Shown: one piece after another, positions 53,688 to 63,099 of the stretch | Layout: the number at the start of each line of letters is the position of its first letter | Position numbering within the stretch: the first letter of the stretch is position 1 | Assembly: GCA_964370735.1 (NCBI GenBank) | Contig: CAYJLC010000002.1 | Location: 62,001 to 126,000 of the forward strand | Direction of reading: 5' to 3' | DNA from: CAYJLC01 sp964370735 | GTDB taxonomy: Bacteria; Bacillota; Clostridia; Oscillospirales; Butyricicoccaceae | DNA: 64,000 bases | Program-made: the position numbers and the translations under genes | The notes under the pieces: model-generated | What the model was told of the DNA's origin: nothing | What the model saw: the letters and a program-made list of their open reading frames with translations, nothing else | The model's database searches: none

Positions 53688-55697
53688 TTGACTAAAAAAA
53701 ATCGTGGAATAGGTATTTATATCATAATTGTATTGGTGCTAATTGCATCTGCAATCTATATGTTTGGACAAATTCAACCAAAAAATGTGTCATATCAAGA
53801 TGTTGTAGAGCATTTTCAGGCAGAACAAGTAAAAGAGTATGAACTTGTAGGTTCTAATTTAACATTAAAACTACAAGATGACACTACTGTTACTCATACG
53901 CTTGCATCTATGACAGTGTTCTTAGAGGATTTGCAACCGCTAATTGCGGAGCAACGTTTAGAAGGAATTATTGTAGATAGTGACTATCAAGCTGGAACGG
54001 ATATGTATATTTTAGCGAGTATAATTCCGTATGTCGTATTATTCGGGGGCATTTTGCTTTTCTGGTACTTTATGGCGAAAAAGCAAGATGGTGGTCGTTC
54101 GGCTATGAATTTTGGAAAATCACGCGCTAGAGTGACTAATGAAGGTGATGTTAAAGTTACTTTTGATGATGTTGCTGGTGCTGATGAGGAAAAATCAGAG
54201 CTTGTAGAAATCGTTGACTTCTTAAAAAATCCACAAAAATACATCACACTTGGTGCAAGGATTCCAAAAGGTGTCCTTTTAGTAGGACCTCCGGGGACAG
54301 GTAAAACGCTTCTTGCGAAAGCAGTTGCTGGTGAGGCAGGAGTTCCGTTTCTAACGATTTCTGGTTCTGATTTCGTTGAACTTTATGTCGGTGTCGGAGC
54401 TTCTAGGGTAAGAGATTTATTTAATGAGGCTAAGAAAAATCAACCTGCTATCATCTTTATCGATGAGATTGATGCAGTAGGTCGTCAGCGTGGCGCAGGT
54501 TTAGGCGGTGGACACGATGAAAGAGAACAAACACTTAACCAACTTTTAGTTGAAATGGATGGTTTCGGAGTAAATCAAGGTGTAATCGTTATTGCAGCTA
54601 CAAACCGTTCGGATATTTTAGACCCAGCGCTTTTACGTCCAGGACGTTTTGACAGACAGGTTTATGTTGGTGTTCCAGACCTTAAAGGTCGTGAAGAAAT
54701 CTTAAAAGTTCACGCAAAAAATAAAAAATTAAACGCAAAATTAGAGTTAAGAGATATCGCAAAATCAACACCAGGATTTACTGGTGCTGACCTTGAAAAT
54801 CTACTTAATGAAGGTGCACTTCTTTCGGCTCGCCGTGGAAAATCTACAATTGAGCAAGAAGATATCGAAGATTCTTTCTTAAAAGTAATTATGGGTACAG
54901 AAAAACGTAGCCGTATCATTACTGACCACGAGAAAAAATTAACGGCATATCACGAAGCAGGGCATGCTATTGTTACAAAATTACTTCCAACGCAAGACCC
55001 AGTTCACCAAGTTTCGATTATCCCTCGTGGTGGGGCAGGTGGTTTCACACTAAGCTTACCACAAGAAGATAAATTCTACCGTTCAAAAATCAGAATGGAA
55101 GAAGAATTAATCGTGCTTTTAGGTGGTCGCGTTGCAGAGAAAATAGTTTTAGGCGATATTTCTACTGGTGCGTCAAACGATATCGAAAGAGCTTCGAAAA
55201 TTGCGCGTGATATGGTTACTCGTTACGGTATGAGCGATTTAGTTGGTACAATCAACTATGCTACTGACCCTGATGAGGTATTCTTAGGACGTCAATTCGG
55301 TCATAATAGCACATTCTCAAATGAAACTGTTGCTATGATTGACAAAGAAGTTGAAAAAATAATTCACAATGCATACACTGAATGTGAAAGATTACTTCGC
55401 GAAAATATGGATAAATTAGTTCATGTTGCCGAATTCTTAATCAGAAACGAAGTTATCGATGGTGAAACATTCGAGAAATTATTCGTTCTTGAAGAACTTG
55501 AAGATTTACCGAAGAAAACATATTCTTATGCGAAAATCGACCGTTCGAAAAAGAAAAAAGATAATTCGAATGAACCTATTTTCGAAGATAAATTAAATGG
55601 TGTAAACCCATTTAGCAATGAGCCAAAGAGTGAAGTTATCGATAGTGCTTATCCTCCAATTAAAACAGAAGAGGAAGAAAGCGAAGAAGATAAATAA
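53688..55697 (+). CDS. ftsH: ATP-dependent zinc metalloprotease FtsH
   Basis: About 669 residues. Two membrane segments (about 8-24 and 100-122) flank a small outer domain. The AAA module has VGPPGTGKTLLAKAVAGEAG near residue 199 and IIFIDEIDAVGRQRG, plus the second region of homology (TNRSDILDPALLRPGRFDR). AYHEAGHAIV near 420 is the zinc site. The TTG at 53688 is chosen because GAGGTGA lies ahead of it; the GTG at 53679 is inside that site. It degrades misfolded and regulatory membrane proteins. Confidence 0.95.
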   Translation: MTKKNRGIGIYIIIVLVLIASAIYMFGQIQPKNVSYQDVVEHFQAEQVKEYELVGSNLTLKLQDDTTVTHTLASMTVFLEDLQPLIAEQRLEGIIVDSDYQAGTDMYILASIIPYVVLFGGILLFWYFMAKKQDGGRSAMNFGKSRARVTNEGDVKVTFDDVAGADEEKSELVEIVDFLKNPQKYITLGARIPKGVLLVGPPGTGKTLLAKAVAGEAGVPFLTISGSDFVELYVGVGASRVRDLFNEAKKNQPAIIFIDEIDAVGRQRGAGLGGGHDEREQTLNQLLVEMDGFGVNQGVIVIAATNRSDILDPALLRPGRFDRQVYVGVPDLKGREEILKVHAKNKKLNAKLELRDIAKSTPGFTGADLENLLNEGALLSARRGKSTIEQEDIEDSFLKVIMGTEKRSRIITDHEKKLTAYHEAGHAIVTKLLPTQDPVHQVSIIPRGGAGGFTLSLPQEDKFYRSKIRMEEELIVLLGGRVAEKIVLGDISTGASNDIERASKIARDMVTRYGMSDLVGTINYATDPDEVFLGRQFGHNSTFSNETVAMIDKEVEKIIHNAYTECERLLRENMDKLVHVAEFLIRNEVIDGETFEKLFVLEELEDLPKKTYSYAKIDRSKKKKDNSNEPIFEDKLNGVNPFSNEPKSEVIDSAYPPIKTEEEESEEDK

Positions 55698-55703
55698 AAT
55701 TAA

Positions 55704-55730
55704 GGAGTTGTCGAAAGACAGCTCCTTTTT
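55704..55730 (+). terminator. ftsH terminator
   Basis: GGAGTTGTC-GAAA-GACAGCTCC followed by T5, ten bases after the stop codon. Confidence 0.9.
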
Positions 55731-55747
55731 GTATAATTAGACATAAA

Positions 55748-55773
55748 AAAACGAGTGCATAAGCACTCGTTTT
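55748..55773 (-). terminator. Terminator of the SLH/DUF4358 gene
   Basis: AAAACGAGTGC-ATAA-GCACTCGTTTT, an 11-bp perfect stem. T tracts on both sides make it work in either direction. Confidence 0.85.
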
Positions 55774-55779
55774 GGTTTT

Positions 55780-56979
55780 TTATTTTGTATATAGGTTGAA
55801 GATTTCTTCAGCTTTATCCATATCTTGTGCGTAGCAAAGCATTACATAGTTGCCATTTGAAACAACAATTGTATCTTGAGATGCTTCTTTATCACCAGGA
55901 TAGAAAGCTTTTGTGTTGATGATGTAATCTTTTCTAGCTTCTAATGCTTCTAAAACTTCGTCAACATTAGCTTCGTCAGCAACTTTTCCGATGAAGATTT
56001 CATGAGATACAGTGCTGATAGCAGCAACGCCAAATACAGCATCTGTTAACATTGAAGGGTCGATAGAAAGTTGGCTTTCAATATCGTTAGTGTAGTTCAT
56101 AAAGCTAGAATAAACACCTGCATTTTCCATTTCTTTGTACATAAAATCAACATACTCAGTAGCAGCATCTTCGTAGCCTAATGAGTCAGCAACTGTTTCG
56201 TCAGATGGAAGGTACATAGTTTCGCTATATGTAGCAACACCAGCGTCTAATGTGTTAGATAACATTTGAGCTGCTGTATCTTTTGTGATAGCACCAGAAA
56301 TTTCGTCAGTATCAACACCGTTATCTAAAGAGAATGTCATAATCACTCTATTAGTGTTTGCTTCCCAATCAGCGCCCACAAGCTCAGCTTTTTCAGCATC
56401 TACGCCAAGTACAACAGCAAGCATTTTACCAGCTTCAGCGCCAGTTACATTAGCCTCAGGGTCGAATGTAGATTCGTTTCTACCAGCGATAATTCCTCTT
56501 TCAACACAATCAGCGATGTATTTTTCAGCCCAATGTCCTTGAGTATCATCGAAAGTAGTAGTTTCGGTAGTTGTAGGTTCGCCTTTATTTACTAATACAG
56601 AAATCATTTTAGCCATTTCTGCACGAGTTACATTGTTTTCTGGAGCGAAAGTGCCGTCTGGGTTGCCATTAATGATACCATACTCAACTAATCTTGCTAC
56701 TGCGTAATCGTTTTCGATTTTAGCATAATCAGTGAAATCAGCAACTGGAGCAGCAGAGATAAGCATAATGCCTTCGTTTGCACCTGTTGTAGTAGTTTCA
56801 GGCATTGCATCGTCTTCTGGGAAAAGCGCTGTCGCATCATCGCGAGTAGCGATATAACCGTTTTGTGTTCCTTCTGGGCTAGGTGTAGATGATACATCTA
56901 CATTTGCAGCCATAGCAACCATAGATAAAGAAGTTGCAAGTACAAGTGTAATTGCAGTAGTTTTTACAAAGTTTCTCAT
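55780..56979 (-). CDS. S-layer homology and DUF4358 domain protein
   Basis: A 399-residue exported protein. Signal peptide 1-24 (ending VAMAANVD). Two SLH-type repeats lie around residues 82-130 (VARLVEYGIINGNPDGTFAPENNVTRAEM, given as GIINGNPDGTFAPENNVTRA) and 145-190 (DDTQGHWAEKYIADCVERGI). The C-terminal 110 residues resemble DUF4358 (LEARKDYIINTKAFYPGDKE, YVMLCYAQDMDKAEEIF). SLH domains would tie it to the cell wall polymer. No catalytic site seen. Confidence 0.8.
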   Translation of the reverse strand: MRNFVKTTAITLVLATSLSMVAMAANVDVSSTPSPEGTQNGYIATRDDATALFPEDDAMPETTTTGANEGIMLISAAPVADFTDYAKIENDYAVARLVEYGIINGNPDGTFAPENNVTRAEMAKMISVLVNKGEPTTTETTTFDDTQGHWAEKYIADCVERGIIAGRNESTFDPEANVTGAEAGKMLAVVLGVDAEKAELVGADWEANTNRVIMTFSLDNGVDTDEISGAITKDTAAQMLSNTLDAGVATYSETMYLPSDETVADSLGYEDAATEYVDFMYKEMENAGVYSSFMNYTNDIESQLSIDPSMLTDAVFGVAAISTVSHEIFIGKVADEANVDEVLEALEARKDYIINTKAFYPGDKEASQDTIVVSNGNYVMLCYAQDMDKAEEIFNLYTK

Positions 56980-57058
56980 TTTATTATTCTCCTAAAAATT
57001 TATTTATACTCTCTTAGACGAGGGAGGTTTAAAAAGGTTCCTTAATTTGAAAAATATT

Positions 57059-57433
57059 TTATAAAATATATGAAGATATTACTCGATTTAATTCTTTTAG
57101 GTTTGAAACGCCTAAAAACTCGAAAGTTACTTTGCCTAAACTACTAAAATATAGTTGCATTTCACCATCTAAATCAAAAACACCTGAAGTTTCTATTGAA
57201 TATGCTTGAATTTTTCTATAAGGCAGAGAAGAGAAATCTTTTTTCATCCCTGTAACACCTTGGATATTAACAGCAATTACACGCTTATTTGTAAAAATCA
57301 CCATATCGCGAACAGTTTTATAAGATTGCAAAACAATTTCGTTTTCAACAAGCAGTTCGCATACTAAATTTTCTCCAACTTCATCATTTATTTTGTGCAG
57401 TTTAAAAACACTTGCATTTTGAAAGTCTATCAT
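57059..57433 (-). CDS. PH-domain (bPH-type) protein
   Basis: A 124-residue soluble protein. VGENLVCELLVENEIVLQSYKTVRDMVIFTNKRVIAVNIQG (given as TVRDMVIFTNKRVIAVNIQG) and SSLPYRKIQAYSIETSGVFD are the pattern of bacterial pleckstrin-like domains. Binding partner unknown. GGAG precedes the start. It follows a small membrane-protein gene with no gap. Confidence 0.82.
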   Translation of the reverse strand: MIDFQNASVFKLHKINDEVGENLVCELLVENEIVLQSYKTVRDMVIFTNKRVIAVNIQGVTGMKKDFSSLPYRKIQAYSIETSGVFDLDGEMQLYFSSLGKVTFEFLGVSNLKELNRVISSYIL

Positions 57434-57434
57434 A

Positions 57435-57635
57435 CTATCTGCTCCAGTCTTTAAAGTTTTTAAGTTTAGTTCCGATTTCTACAATTTTAGCAGTTGCAAA
57501 GGCTGCGAAAATTATCGCAATAGCAGCACCTAGAATATATAAAGCGATAGCGTGTCCTAAAGATTTTGGATATTCGCGCTCATAATTTAAGTATTCATTT
57601 AAAATGTCTTTTGGTATTCTTCCTTTATTAAACAT
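57435..57635 (-). CDS. Small single-span membrane protein
   Basis: A 66-residue protein. A charged N-terminus (NKGRIPKDILNEYLNYERE) and one membrane segment (about residues 26-48). ATG 57635 is preferred, with GGGTGA (formed by the end of rpe) upstream; a GTG three codons earlier is possible. It lies between rpe and the PH-domain gene in one apparent operon. Function unknown. Confidence 0.65.
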   Translation of the reverse strand: MFNKGRIPKDILNEYLNYEREYPKSLGHAIALYILGAAIAIIFAAFATAKIVEIGTKLKNFKDWSR

Positions 57636-57640
57636 AAAAA

Positions 57641-58294
57641 TCACCCATTCATAGCATCTATTAATTCGCGTGTATTTTTTTCGATATCACCTAGGAAAAC
57701 AGCAGAACCAGCAACTAAAATATCAGCACCGGCTAAAGCTACATCTTTAATGTTATTTTTCTTAATTCCACCGTCAACTTCGATTAGGATATCAAGATTT
57801 CTGTCAGAAATTTTCTTTTTAAGTGCAGAAATTTTCTCTAAAGAACCATCTATAAAACCTTGTCCACCAAAACCAGGCTCAACAGACATAATTAAGACCA
57901 TATCAAGCAAAGGCAAGACTTCATCAAGCTCATCTATGCTAGTCTTAGGTTTAATAGAAACGCCAGCTTTTATACCTGCATCTTTGATTTTTTTCACTTG
58001 AGAAATAGTATCACCATTAGCCTCTAGGTGAATTGTTAAAAAGTCTGGTTTTTCTTTAATGAATTCATCTAAATATTGGTCAGGATTTTGTATCATAAGA
58101 TGAACATCTAAAATCGCATTTCTGTCTTTTACAATACTTTGCAAAACAACAGGTCCAATAGAAATATTTGGCACAAAATGACCATCCATAACATCGATAT
58201 GGATATATTTTGAGCCTGCATTAACTGTTAAATCAATATCTCTTTTAAGATTTAAAAAATCTGCCGAAAGAATTGAAGGTGCTAAAAAAAACAT
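57641..58294 (-). CDS. rpe: Ribulose-phosphate 3-epimerase
   Basis: A 217-residue TIM barrel. LAPSILSADFLNLKRDI, HIDVMDGHFVPNISIGP, VLIMSVEPGFGGQGF and EVDGGIKKNNI carry the metal and phosphate-binding residues. It interconverts ribulose 5-phosphate and xylulose 5-phosphate in the pentose phosphate pathway. AGGAGG precedes the start. Confidence 0.96.
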   Translation of the reverse strand: MFFLAPSILSADFLNLKRDIDLTVNAGSKYIHIDVMDGHFVPNISIGPVVLQSIVKDRNAILDVHLMIQNPDQYLDEFIKEKPDFLTIHLEANGDTISQVKKIKDAGIKAGVSIKPKTSIDELDEVLPLLDMVLIMSVEPGFGGQGFIDGSLEKISALKKKISDRNLDILIEVDGGIKKNNIKDVALAGADILVAGSAVFLGDIEKNTRELIDAMNG

Positions 58295-58393
58295 TGTGTC
58301 CTCCTGTAACTAAAAAGTAGCTTTTGCATATTATTTAATAAGTAATAACATAAAGCTACTTTCCACATTTTGTTGTTGCTTTTGATATAAATT

Positions 58394-58416
58394 AGACCCA
58401 CCGTAAAAGTGGGTCT
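58394..58416. terminator. Terminator after the HPr-like gene
   Basis: AGACCCAC-7 nt-GTGGGTCT, an 8-bp GC-rich stem six bases after the stop codon of the HPr-like gene; the T tract is weak on both strands. Confidence 0.7.
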
Positions 58417-58421
58417 TTTAA

Positions 58422-58655
58422 TTATTCAATAATTAAGTAGTCAGATAAAGCTTGATATAATTTAGTTCCATCAACATCATCTGGGATAACTAATGATAAA
58501 GGTTCGTTAATACCTAATAAAAACATACCTAATAAAGATTTTGCATCTACCATACCACTTTTACCATGGATCCAGATATCGTATGGGAATTCAGTTACGA
58601 TTTGGTTGATTTTTTGAATGTCAGCTGTGTTTTTTACTTTGATTGCTTTAGTCAT
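58422..58655 (-). CDS. HPr-family protein lacking the phosphocarrier histidine
   Basis: A 77-residue protein with the HPr fold pattern. The serine-kinase segment DAKSLLGMFLLGI is kept (Ser 40, matching Ser 46 of HPr). The position of catalytic His 15 (T-G-x-H-A-R in HPr) reads NTADIQKINQ, so it cannot carry PTS phosphate. This resembles Crh of Bacillus, which acts only through its phosphoserine in catabolite control. It has its own promoter at 58749-58777. Confidence 0.85.
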   Translation of the reverse strand: MTKAIKVKNTADIQKINQIVTEFPYDIWIHGKSGMVDAKSLLGMFLLGINEPLSLVIPDDVDGTKLYQALSDYLIIE

Positions 58656-58748
58656 TGTAGTATCTCCTTTTCGTGTAAAAAAATTTTTAGAATATTCGAT
58701 AAGTTTAATTAATTAACAATATAATATTTATCGAAATATTATATACTT

Positions 58749-58777
58749 ATTCTATAACAAAACTTTGAAAAAGTCAA
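58749..58777 (-). promoter_or_regulatory. Promoter of the HPr-like gene
   Basis: Minus strand TTGACT (58772-58777), 17 bp, TAGAAT (58749-58754). Confidence 0.7.
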
Positions 58778-58801
58778 CTAAAATATAAAAAAACAATGTA
58801 C

Positions 58802-58831
58802 TTTACAAAGCATATTGTTTTATGTTATAAT
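58802..58831 (+). promoter_or_regulatory. Promoter of the dusB-sigma block
   Basis: TTTACA (58802-58807), 18 bp, TATAAT (58826-58831). Confidence 0.6.
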
Positions 58832-58898
58832 ATAAATTGTATTACCAAAAATAAAAAGCATATATACATTTAATAAGCAAAAAATTGGAGATGAACTC

Positions 58899-59861
58899 TT
58901 GTACATTAAAAATATAAAAATCGACGGAAAATTTCTACTTGCGCCAATGGCTGGCGTTACGGATAAGGCTTTTAGATACGTTTGCAAGCAAAATGGCGCA
59001 GCGCTTACTTATTCTGAGATGATTTCAGCAAAAGCGTTAACTTTTGGCGACAAAAAAACGTTAAGACTTATGGAAAAAAACGAAATAGAAACGCCTTATG
59101 TGGTGCAAACTTTCGGAAGTGACCCAGAAATTTTCAAAAAAGCAATACCTATGATAATTGAGCAGAGCAAATGCGATATTATCGATATAAATATGGGGTG
59201 TCCTGCACCGAAAATCACATCAAACGGTGAGGGTTCGGCGCTTATGAAAAACCCTAAACTTGCAGAAGAAATAATTAAAGCTTGTGTTTCTGTGTCAACA
59301 GTTCCGATTACTGCAAAATTTCGCAAGGGGTACACTAATGATAGTGTGAACTATTTGGATTTTGCAAAAAGGCTAGAAGACGCTGGTGCAGATGCTCTTT
59401 GTATCCATGGAAGAACGCGTGAGCAGATGTACTCTGGAAAAGCCGACTGGGATGCTATTGCAAAGCTAAAAGAGCAAATTTCGGTCCCGTTAATTGCAAA
59501 TGGTGACGTAATTTGTGGTGAAACTGCAAAAGAAATGCTAAATCACACAAAAGCTGATTTTGTTTTAATCGGGCGTGGAGCATTTGGAAATCCATTTATT
59601 TTCGATGAATGCAATCATTTTTATGAGGGCAAAGAATACGAGTGTCCTTCTTTGGAAAAAAAACTTGACACTTGTGTGCTACAAATCGAACTTGCTTCGA
59701 AATTCAAATCAGAGAAAATTGCTATGCTAGAGGCTAGAAAGCATTTGATTTGGTATTTAAAAGGCGTTCATAATGGAAAATTATTTAAAGAACGTATTTC
59801 AAAAATGGTGACACTTAACGACTTATATAATATAGTATCAGAAATAAAAAATACTCTTTAG
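58899..59861 (+). CDS. dusB: tRNA-dihydrouridine synthase DusB
   Basis: A 320-residue FMN enzyme. LLAPMAGVTDKAFRYVCKQNG, DINMGCPAPKITSNGEGSAL (catalytic Cys), LCIHGRTREQMYSGKADW and ANGDVICGETAKEML are signatures. TTG start 8 bp after GGAG. It reduces uridines in tRNA. The sigma factor gene starts 15 bp downstream. Confidence 0.94.
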   Translation: MYIKNIKIDGKFLLAPMAGVTDKAFRYVCKQNGAALTYSEMISAKALTFGDKKTLRLMEKNEIETPYVVQTFGSDPEIFKKAIPMIIEQSKCDIIDINMGCPAPKITSNGEGSALMKNPKLAEEIIKACVSVSTVPITAKFRKGYTNDSVNYLDFAKRLEDAGADALCIHGRTREQMYSGKADWDAIAKLKEQISVPLIANGDVICGETAKEMLNHTKADFVLIGRGAFGNPFIFDECNHFYEGKEYECPSLEKKLDTCVLQIELASKFKSEKIAMLEARKHLIWYLKGVHNGKLFKERISKMVTLNDLYNIVSEIKNTL

Positions 59862-59876
59862 GAGTGGAGGTGCAAA

Positions 59877-60467
59877 GTGGAAAAAGAACAAATTTCCCTG
59901 CTTAAAAAAGGCGATAAAAAAGCTTTTGAGGAATTCGTTTCGCTTTATGAGAAGAAAATATATAGATACGCATATAATTTTACAAAAAATCCAGATGATG
60001 CACTAGATATCACGCAAGAAGTGTTTTTAAAGGTGCATAAAAATATTAAGAAATTCAAAGAAAACTCATCACTTTCAACATGGGTTTATAGAATTACTAG
60101 CAATGTTTGTATAGATTTTTCTAGAAAAAATAAGCTAACAATTCCGATAACAGAAGAAAACGAAGATTACATATTAAATTTGCACGACAATTCTACAAAT
60201 ATTGAAGATTTAGTTGCAAATAAAGATATTTCGGAAGACATAGCAGTTTCGCTTAGCAAGCTTGATGATGATGCAAAGCAAATTGTAATAATGCGTGACG
60301 TGTTAGAATTGTCTTATAATGAGATTTCAGACGCATTAAAACTTGAAGTCGGCACTGTTAAATCTAGAATTTCAAGGTCGAGAAAAAAACTTAGAAATAT
60401 TTTAATTGATTTATGGAACAAAAACAATGGCGATACGTCTAATAATATAGAAAGTGAGGTGGAGTAA
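59877..60467 (+). CDS. ECF-type RNA polymerase sigma factor
   Basis: A 196-residue protein. Region 2 (EFVSLYEKKIYRYAYNFTKN, DALDITQEVFLKVHKNI) and region 4 (DVLELSYNEISDALKLEVGTVKSRISRSRKKL, given as ELSYNEISDALKLEVGTVKS) are clear. GTG start behind GGAGGTG. It is directly followed by a zinc-finger anti-sigma gene. Target genes unknown. Confidence 0.92.
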   Translation: MEKEQISLLKKGDKKAFEEFVSLYEKKIYRYAYNFTKNPDDALDITQEVFLKVHKNIKKFKENSSLSTWVYRITSNVCIDFSRKNKLTIPITEENEDYILNLHDNSTNIEDLVANKDISEDIAVSLSKLDDDAKQIVIMRDVLELSYNEISDALKLEVGTVKSRISRSRKKLRNILIDLWNKNNGDTSNNIESEVE

Positions 60468-60468
60468 C

Positions 60469-61248
60469 GTGGATTGTGACAAAGTAGGGCAATATATAGA
60501 TTTGTATTTAGACAATGATTTATCGAGTGAGCAAACACTTTTTATGCTTGAACATATCGAAGAATGTCCTAAATGCAAAAATTTATATCGCGATTTAAAG
60601 GTAATTACTTCATCGTTAAAGATAGACAATATCCCATATCCAGAAGATTTGCATGAGAAGATACTAGGATATATTGAAGAAAACAAAGACACTCAAATAG
60701 TTCAATATAGACCAAAGACTATGAAATTTTTCTATGGTTCGCTTGCAGCGTGTGCGTTAGTTGCTGTTGTGGCGACTTTTAGTGAGTTTCAAGGCTCGAT
60801 TACAAATGAGATTGAGTATGCTCAAGCACCTAAGGTGACAATGACGACTGGTGGAATGCCAGAAACTGATATGATTACGATGGATGAAGGTGCTGCGAAT
60901 TATGCTGTAATGGATGAGAGCGAAGCAGCTGCAATGCCAACTCAAAGTGCAGAGCCTAGAACAGCTACCGAAGATGGTAAGCAAACGTATGAAGCACCGA
61001 TAATTTTCTCAGACTATGCATTTGTTTTCGAGTTTGCAGGAAGTGAAGAAATCACCGAAAAATTAGGTGAAGTGGTACATTCCGAGGGTAGTATCTCATA
61101 TATTAAAATCGAAAATAAAATAACCACTATCGAATCTGTGGTTACAACGCTTGAGAAATTAGGATATATCGAATTAGAATATTCGACAGAATACGATGTA
61201 AGTAGAGATTTAGAATACGGCATAATTATCATTCACAACGAAAAGTAA
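60469..61248 (+). CDS. Zinc-finger anti-sigma factor with outer domain
   Basis: About 259 residues. The N-terminal zf-HC2 domain (YIDLYLDNDLSSEQTLFMLEHIEECPKCKNLY, given as MLEHIEECPKCKNLY) has the H-x3-C-x2-C zinc site that binds the sigma factor. One membrane segment (about residues 88-106) and an outer domain follow; the latter starts with a Thr/Ala/Glu-rich linker and ends in a beta-rich module. It resembles RsiW-type regulators that are released by proteolysis. GTG 60469 follows GAGGTGGAG. Confidence 0.87.
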   Translation: MDCDKVGQYIDLYLDNDLSSEQTLFMLEHIEECPKCKNLYRDLKVITSSLKIDNIPYPEDLHEKILGYIEENKDTQIVQYRPKTMKFFYGSLAACALVAVVATFSEFQGSITNEIEYAQAPKVTMTTGGMPETDMITMDEGAANYAVMDESEAAAMPTQSAEPRTATEDGKQTYEAPIIFSDYAFVFEFAGSEEITEKLGEVVHSEGSISYIKIENKITTIESVVTTLEKLGYIELEYSTEYDVSRDLEYGIIIIHNEK

Positions 61249-61250
61249 GT

Positions 61251-61274
61251 CCAAGACGAAAGTCTTGGCTTTTT
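61251..61274 (+). terminator. Terminator of the sigma/anti-sigma operon
   Basis: CCAAGAC-GAAA-GTCTTGG followed by C and T5. Confidence 0.9.
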
Positions 61275-61291
61275 CATATCTAAAGAGTATA

Positions 61292-61320
61292 TTGACATTT
61301 TATCTAATGTGTAGTAAAAT
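61292..61320 (+). promoter_or_regulatory. Promoter of the ABC importer operon
   Basis: TTGACA (61292-61297), 17 bp, TAAAAT (61315-61320). Confidence 0.8.
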
Positions 61321-61343
61321 AGTATACATTAGGAGGAATTATT

Positions 61344-62360
61344 ATGAAAAAATTAATAGCATTATTTATGGCGACTTCGCTTATTCTAGCAGGTTGCACA
61401 CAAGCAACGGTTGAAACAGAAACTGAAGAAATACCGTCTACTTCAGAAGAAGTTCAGATTGAAGAAACACCAGAAGAAATTTCAAGAGGGGAATATAATA
61501 TTGCCACTCTATCAGGTCCTACTGGTATAGGATTTGCGAAAATGAATGCAAATGAAGAGCAAAGTTCATATAATATCGAAGTTTTTGGCGCACCGGATGA
61601 AGTTGTGGCAAAAATTGTTAAAGGTGAGGTGGATATTGCATCTGTTCCTGCAAATTTAGCATCGACTTTATATACAAAAACAGAAAGCGGAGTTTCGGTT
61701 TTAGCTATAAACACGCTTGGTGTTTTGTATGTTGTTGAAACTGGAGAAGAAATCAACACTATCGCTGATTTAGAAGGTAAAACAGTGTATTCTACGGGCA
61801 AAGGTGCTACACCAGAATATGGTTTTAACTATATTTTAGATAAAGCAGGCATAAAAGACAGTGTTACTGTGGAATTTAAGACAGAACACGCAGAGCTTGC
61901 AGCCCTTTTATCGAGTGGAGAAGCTGATTTAGCAGTTTTACCAGAACCATTTGTGACAACAGCATTATCGCAAAATGAAAATTTGCGTGTAGCACTAGAT
62001 TTAACGGCTGAGTGGGATGCATTAGACGACACTAGTGATATGATTACAGGTGTGTTAATCGCGAGGAATGAAGTTATTGATGAAAATCCTGAACTTATCA
62101 ATCAGTTTTTAGAAGATTATAAAGCATCGATTGAGGCTACTGAAAATGACCTTGAAAATGTAGCGAAACTTTCTGTTGAAATGGGCATTATTCCGTCAGA
62201 AGCAGTGGCTATGACAGCTATTCCGAATGCAAATATCGTATATATTGACGGTGAAGAGATGGAAACAGCACTTTCAGGCTACCTAGACGTACTTTTTAAT
62301 CAAAATCCAGCATCAATTGGAGGAAATCTTCCGAATGAAGACTTCTACTATTCGAAATAG
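61344..62360 (+). CDS. ABC transporter substrate-binding lipoprotein (SsuA/ThiY-like)
   Basis: A 338-residue protein. Lipobox LILAGC with Cys 18, an acidic linker to residue 50, then a type II periplasmic-binding fold of the NMT1/SsuA type (GPTGIGFAKM, VKGEVDIASVPANLAS, LEGKTVYSTGKGATPEYGF). Family members bind sulfonates, thiamine precursors, nitrate or riboflavin-like compounds. Nothing in the neighbourhood fixes the substrate. It overlaps the permease gene. Confidence 0.88.
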   Translation: MKKLIALFMATSLILAGCTQATVETETEEIPSTSEEVQIEETPEEISRGEYNIATLSGPTGIGFAKMNANEEQSSYNIEVFGAPDEVVAKIVKGEVDIASVPANLASTLYTKTESGVSVLAINTLGVLYVVETGEEINTIADLEGKTVYSTGKGATPEYGFNYILDKAGIKDSVTVEFKTEHAELAALLSSGEADLAVLPEPFVTTALSQNENLRVALDLTAEWDALDDTSDMITGVLIARNEVIDENPELINQFLEDYKASIEATENDLENVAKLSVEMGIIPSEAVAMTAIPNANIVYIDGEEMETALSGYLDVLFNQNPASIGGNLPNEDFYYSK

Positions 62361-63099
62361 AATTTTAGCGATAGCTTTTTGGGTTATCATTTGGCAAATA
62401 TTAAGTTTAATCATAGATGAGGAGATACTTTTAGTATCTCCTATAACCGTTTTTGCACGTATTTTTGATATTATAGGCGATTTAAACACATATTTAGTGA
62501 TATATAACACGTTTTATAAAATGCTTTTAGGGTTTATTTTAGGTGCGTTTTTTGGAACTATTTTAGCAATTTTATCAAGGAAAATAAATGTGATTTACGA
62601 TTTGTTTTTGCCAGTTATAAACGCTATCAAGGTAGTGCCTGTGGCATCATTTATAATTTTAGCATTAGCGTGGATTTCGAGCAGGAATTTATCGATTTTA
62701 ATTTCTTTTTTAATGGTTTTACCAATATTTTTTACAAATATATATCATTCATTTGAAAAAGTTGACATAAAACTATTGCAAATGGCAAAAGTGTATGATT
62801 TTTCACCAGCGAAAAAAGCAATATATATATATTTGCCAGCAATGATGCCGATAATCACTTCAAGCGTGGTTTTAGGGCTGTCTTTAGGGCTAAAATCGGC
62901 AGTAGCAGCAGAAGTTATTGCATTTTCAAATGAATCTATTGGAAATATGCTACAAGAGGCAAAAGTGACATTAGAAATGGCAGATGTAATAGCGTGGACG
63001 ATAATTTTAGTGATATTTAGCATAATGTTCGAAAAAATTATGATAATTTTACTTAAACTTTTGAAAAAATTAGCATACAAAAGAGGTTTACGATTATGA
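62335..63099 (+). CDS. ABC transporter permease (SsuC/ThiX-like)
   Basis: About 254 residues, six membrane segments. The EAA-like loop MAKVYDFSPAKKAIYIYLPAMMPI contacts the ATPase (given as YDFSPAKKAIYIYLPAMMP), and SLGLKSAVAAEVIAF is typical of this family. ATG 62335 lies 11 bp after GGAGG. The gene overlaps the lipoprotein gene by 26 bp and the ATPase by ATGA. Confidence 0.9.
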   Translation: MKTSTIRNRILAIAFWVIIWQILSLIIDEEILLVSPITVFARIFDIIGDLNTYLVIYNTFYKMLLGFILGAFFGTILAILSRKINVIYDLFLPVINAIKVVPVASFIILALAWISSRNLSILISFLMVLPIFFTNIYHSFEKVDIKLLQMAKVYDFSPAKKAIYIYLPAMMPIITSSVVLGLSLGLKSAVAAEVIAFSNESIGNMLQEAKVTLEMADVIAWTIILVIFSIMFEKIMIILLKLLKKLAYKRGLRL

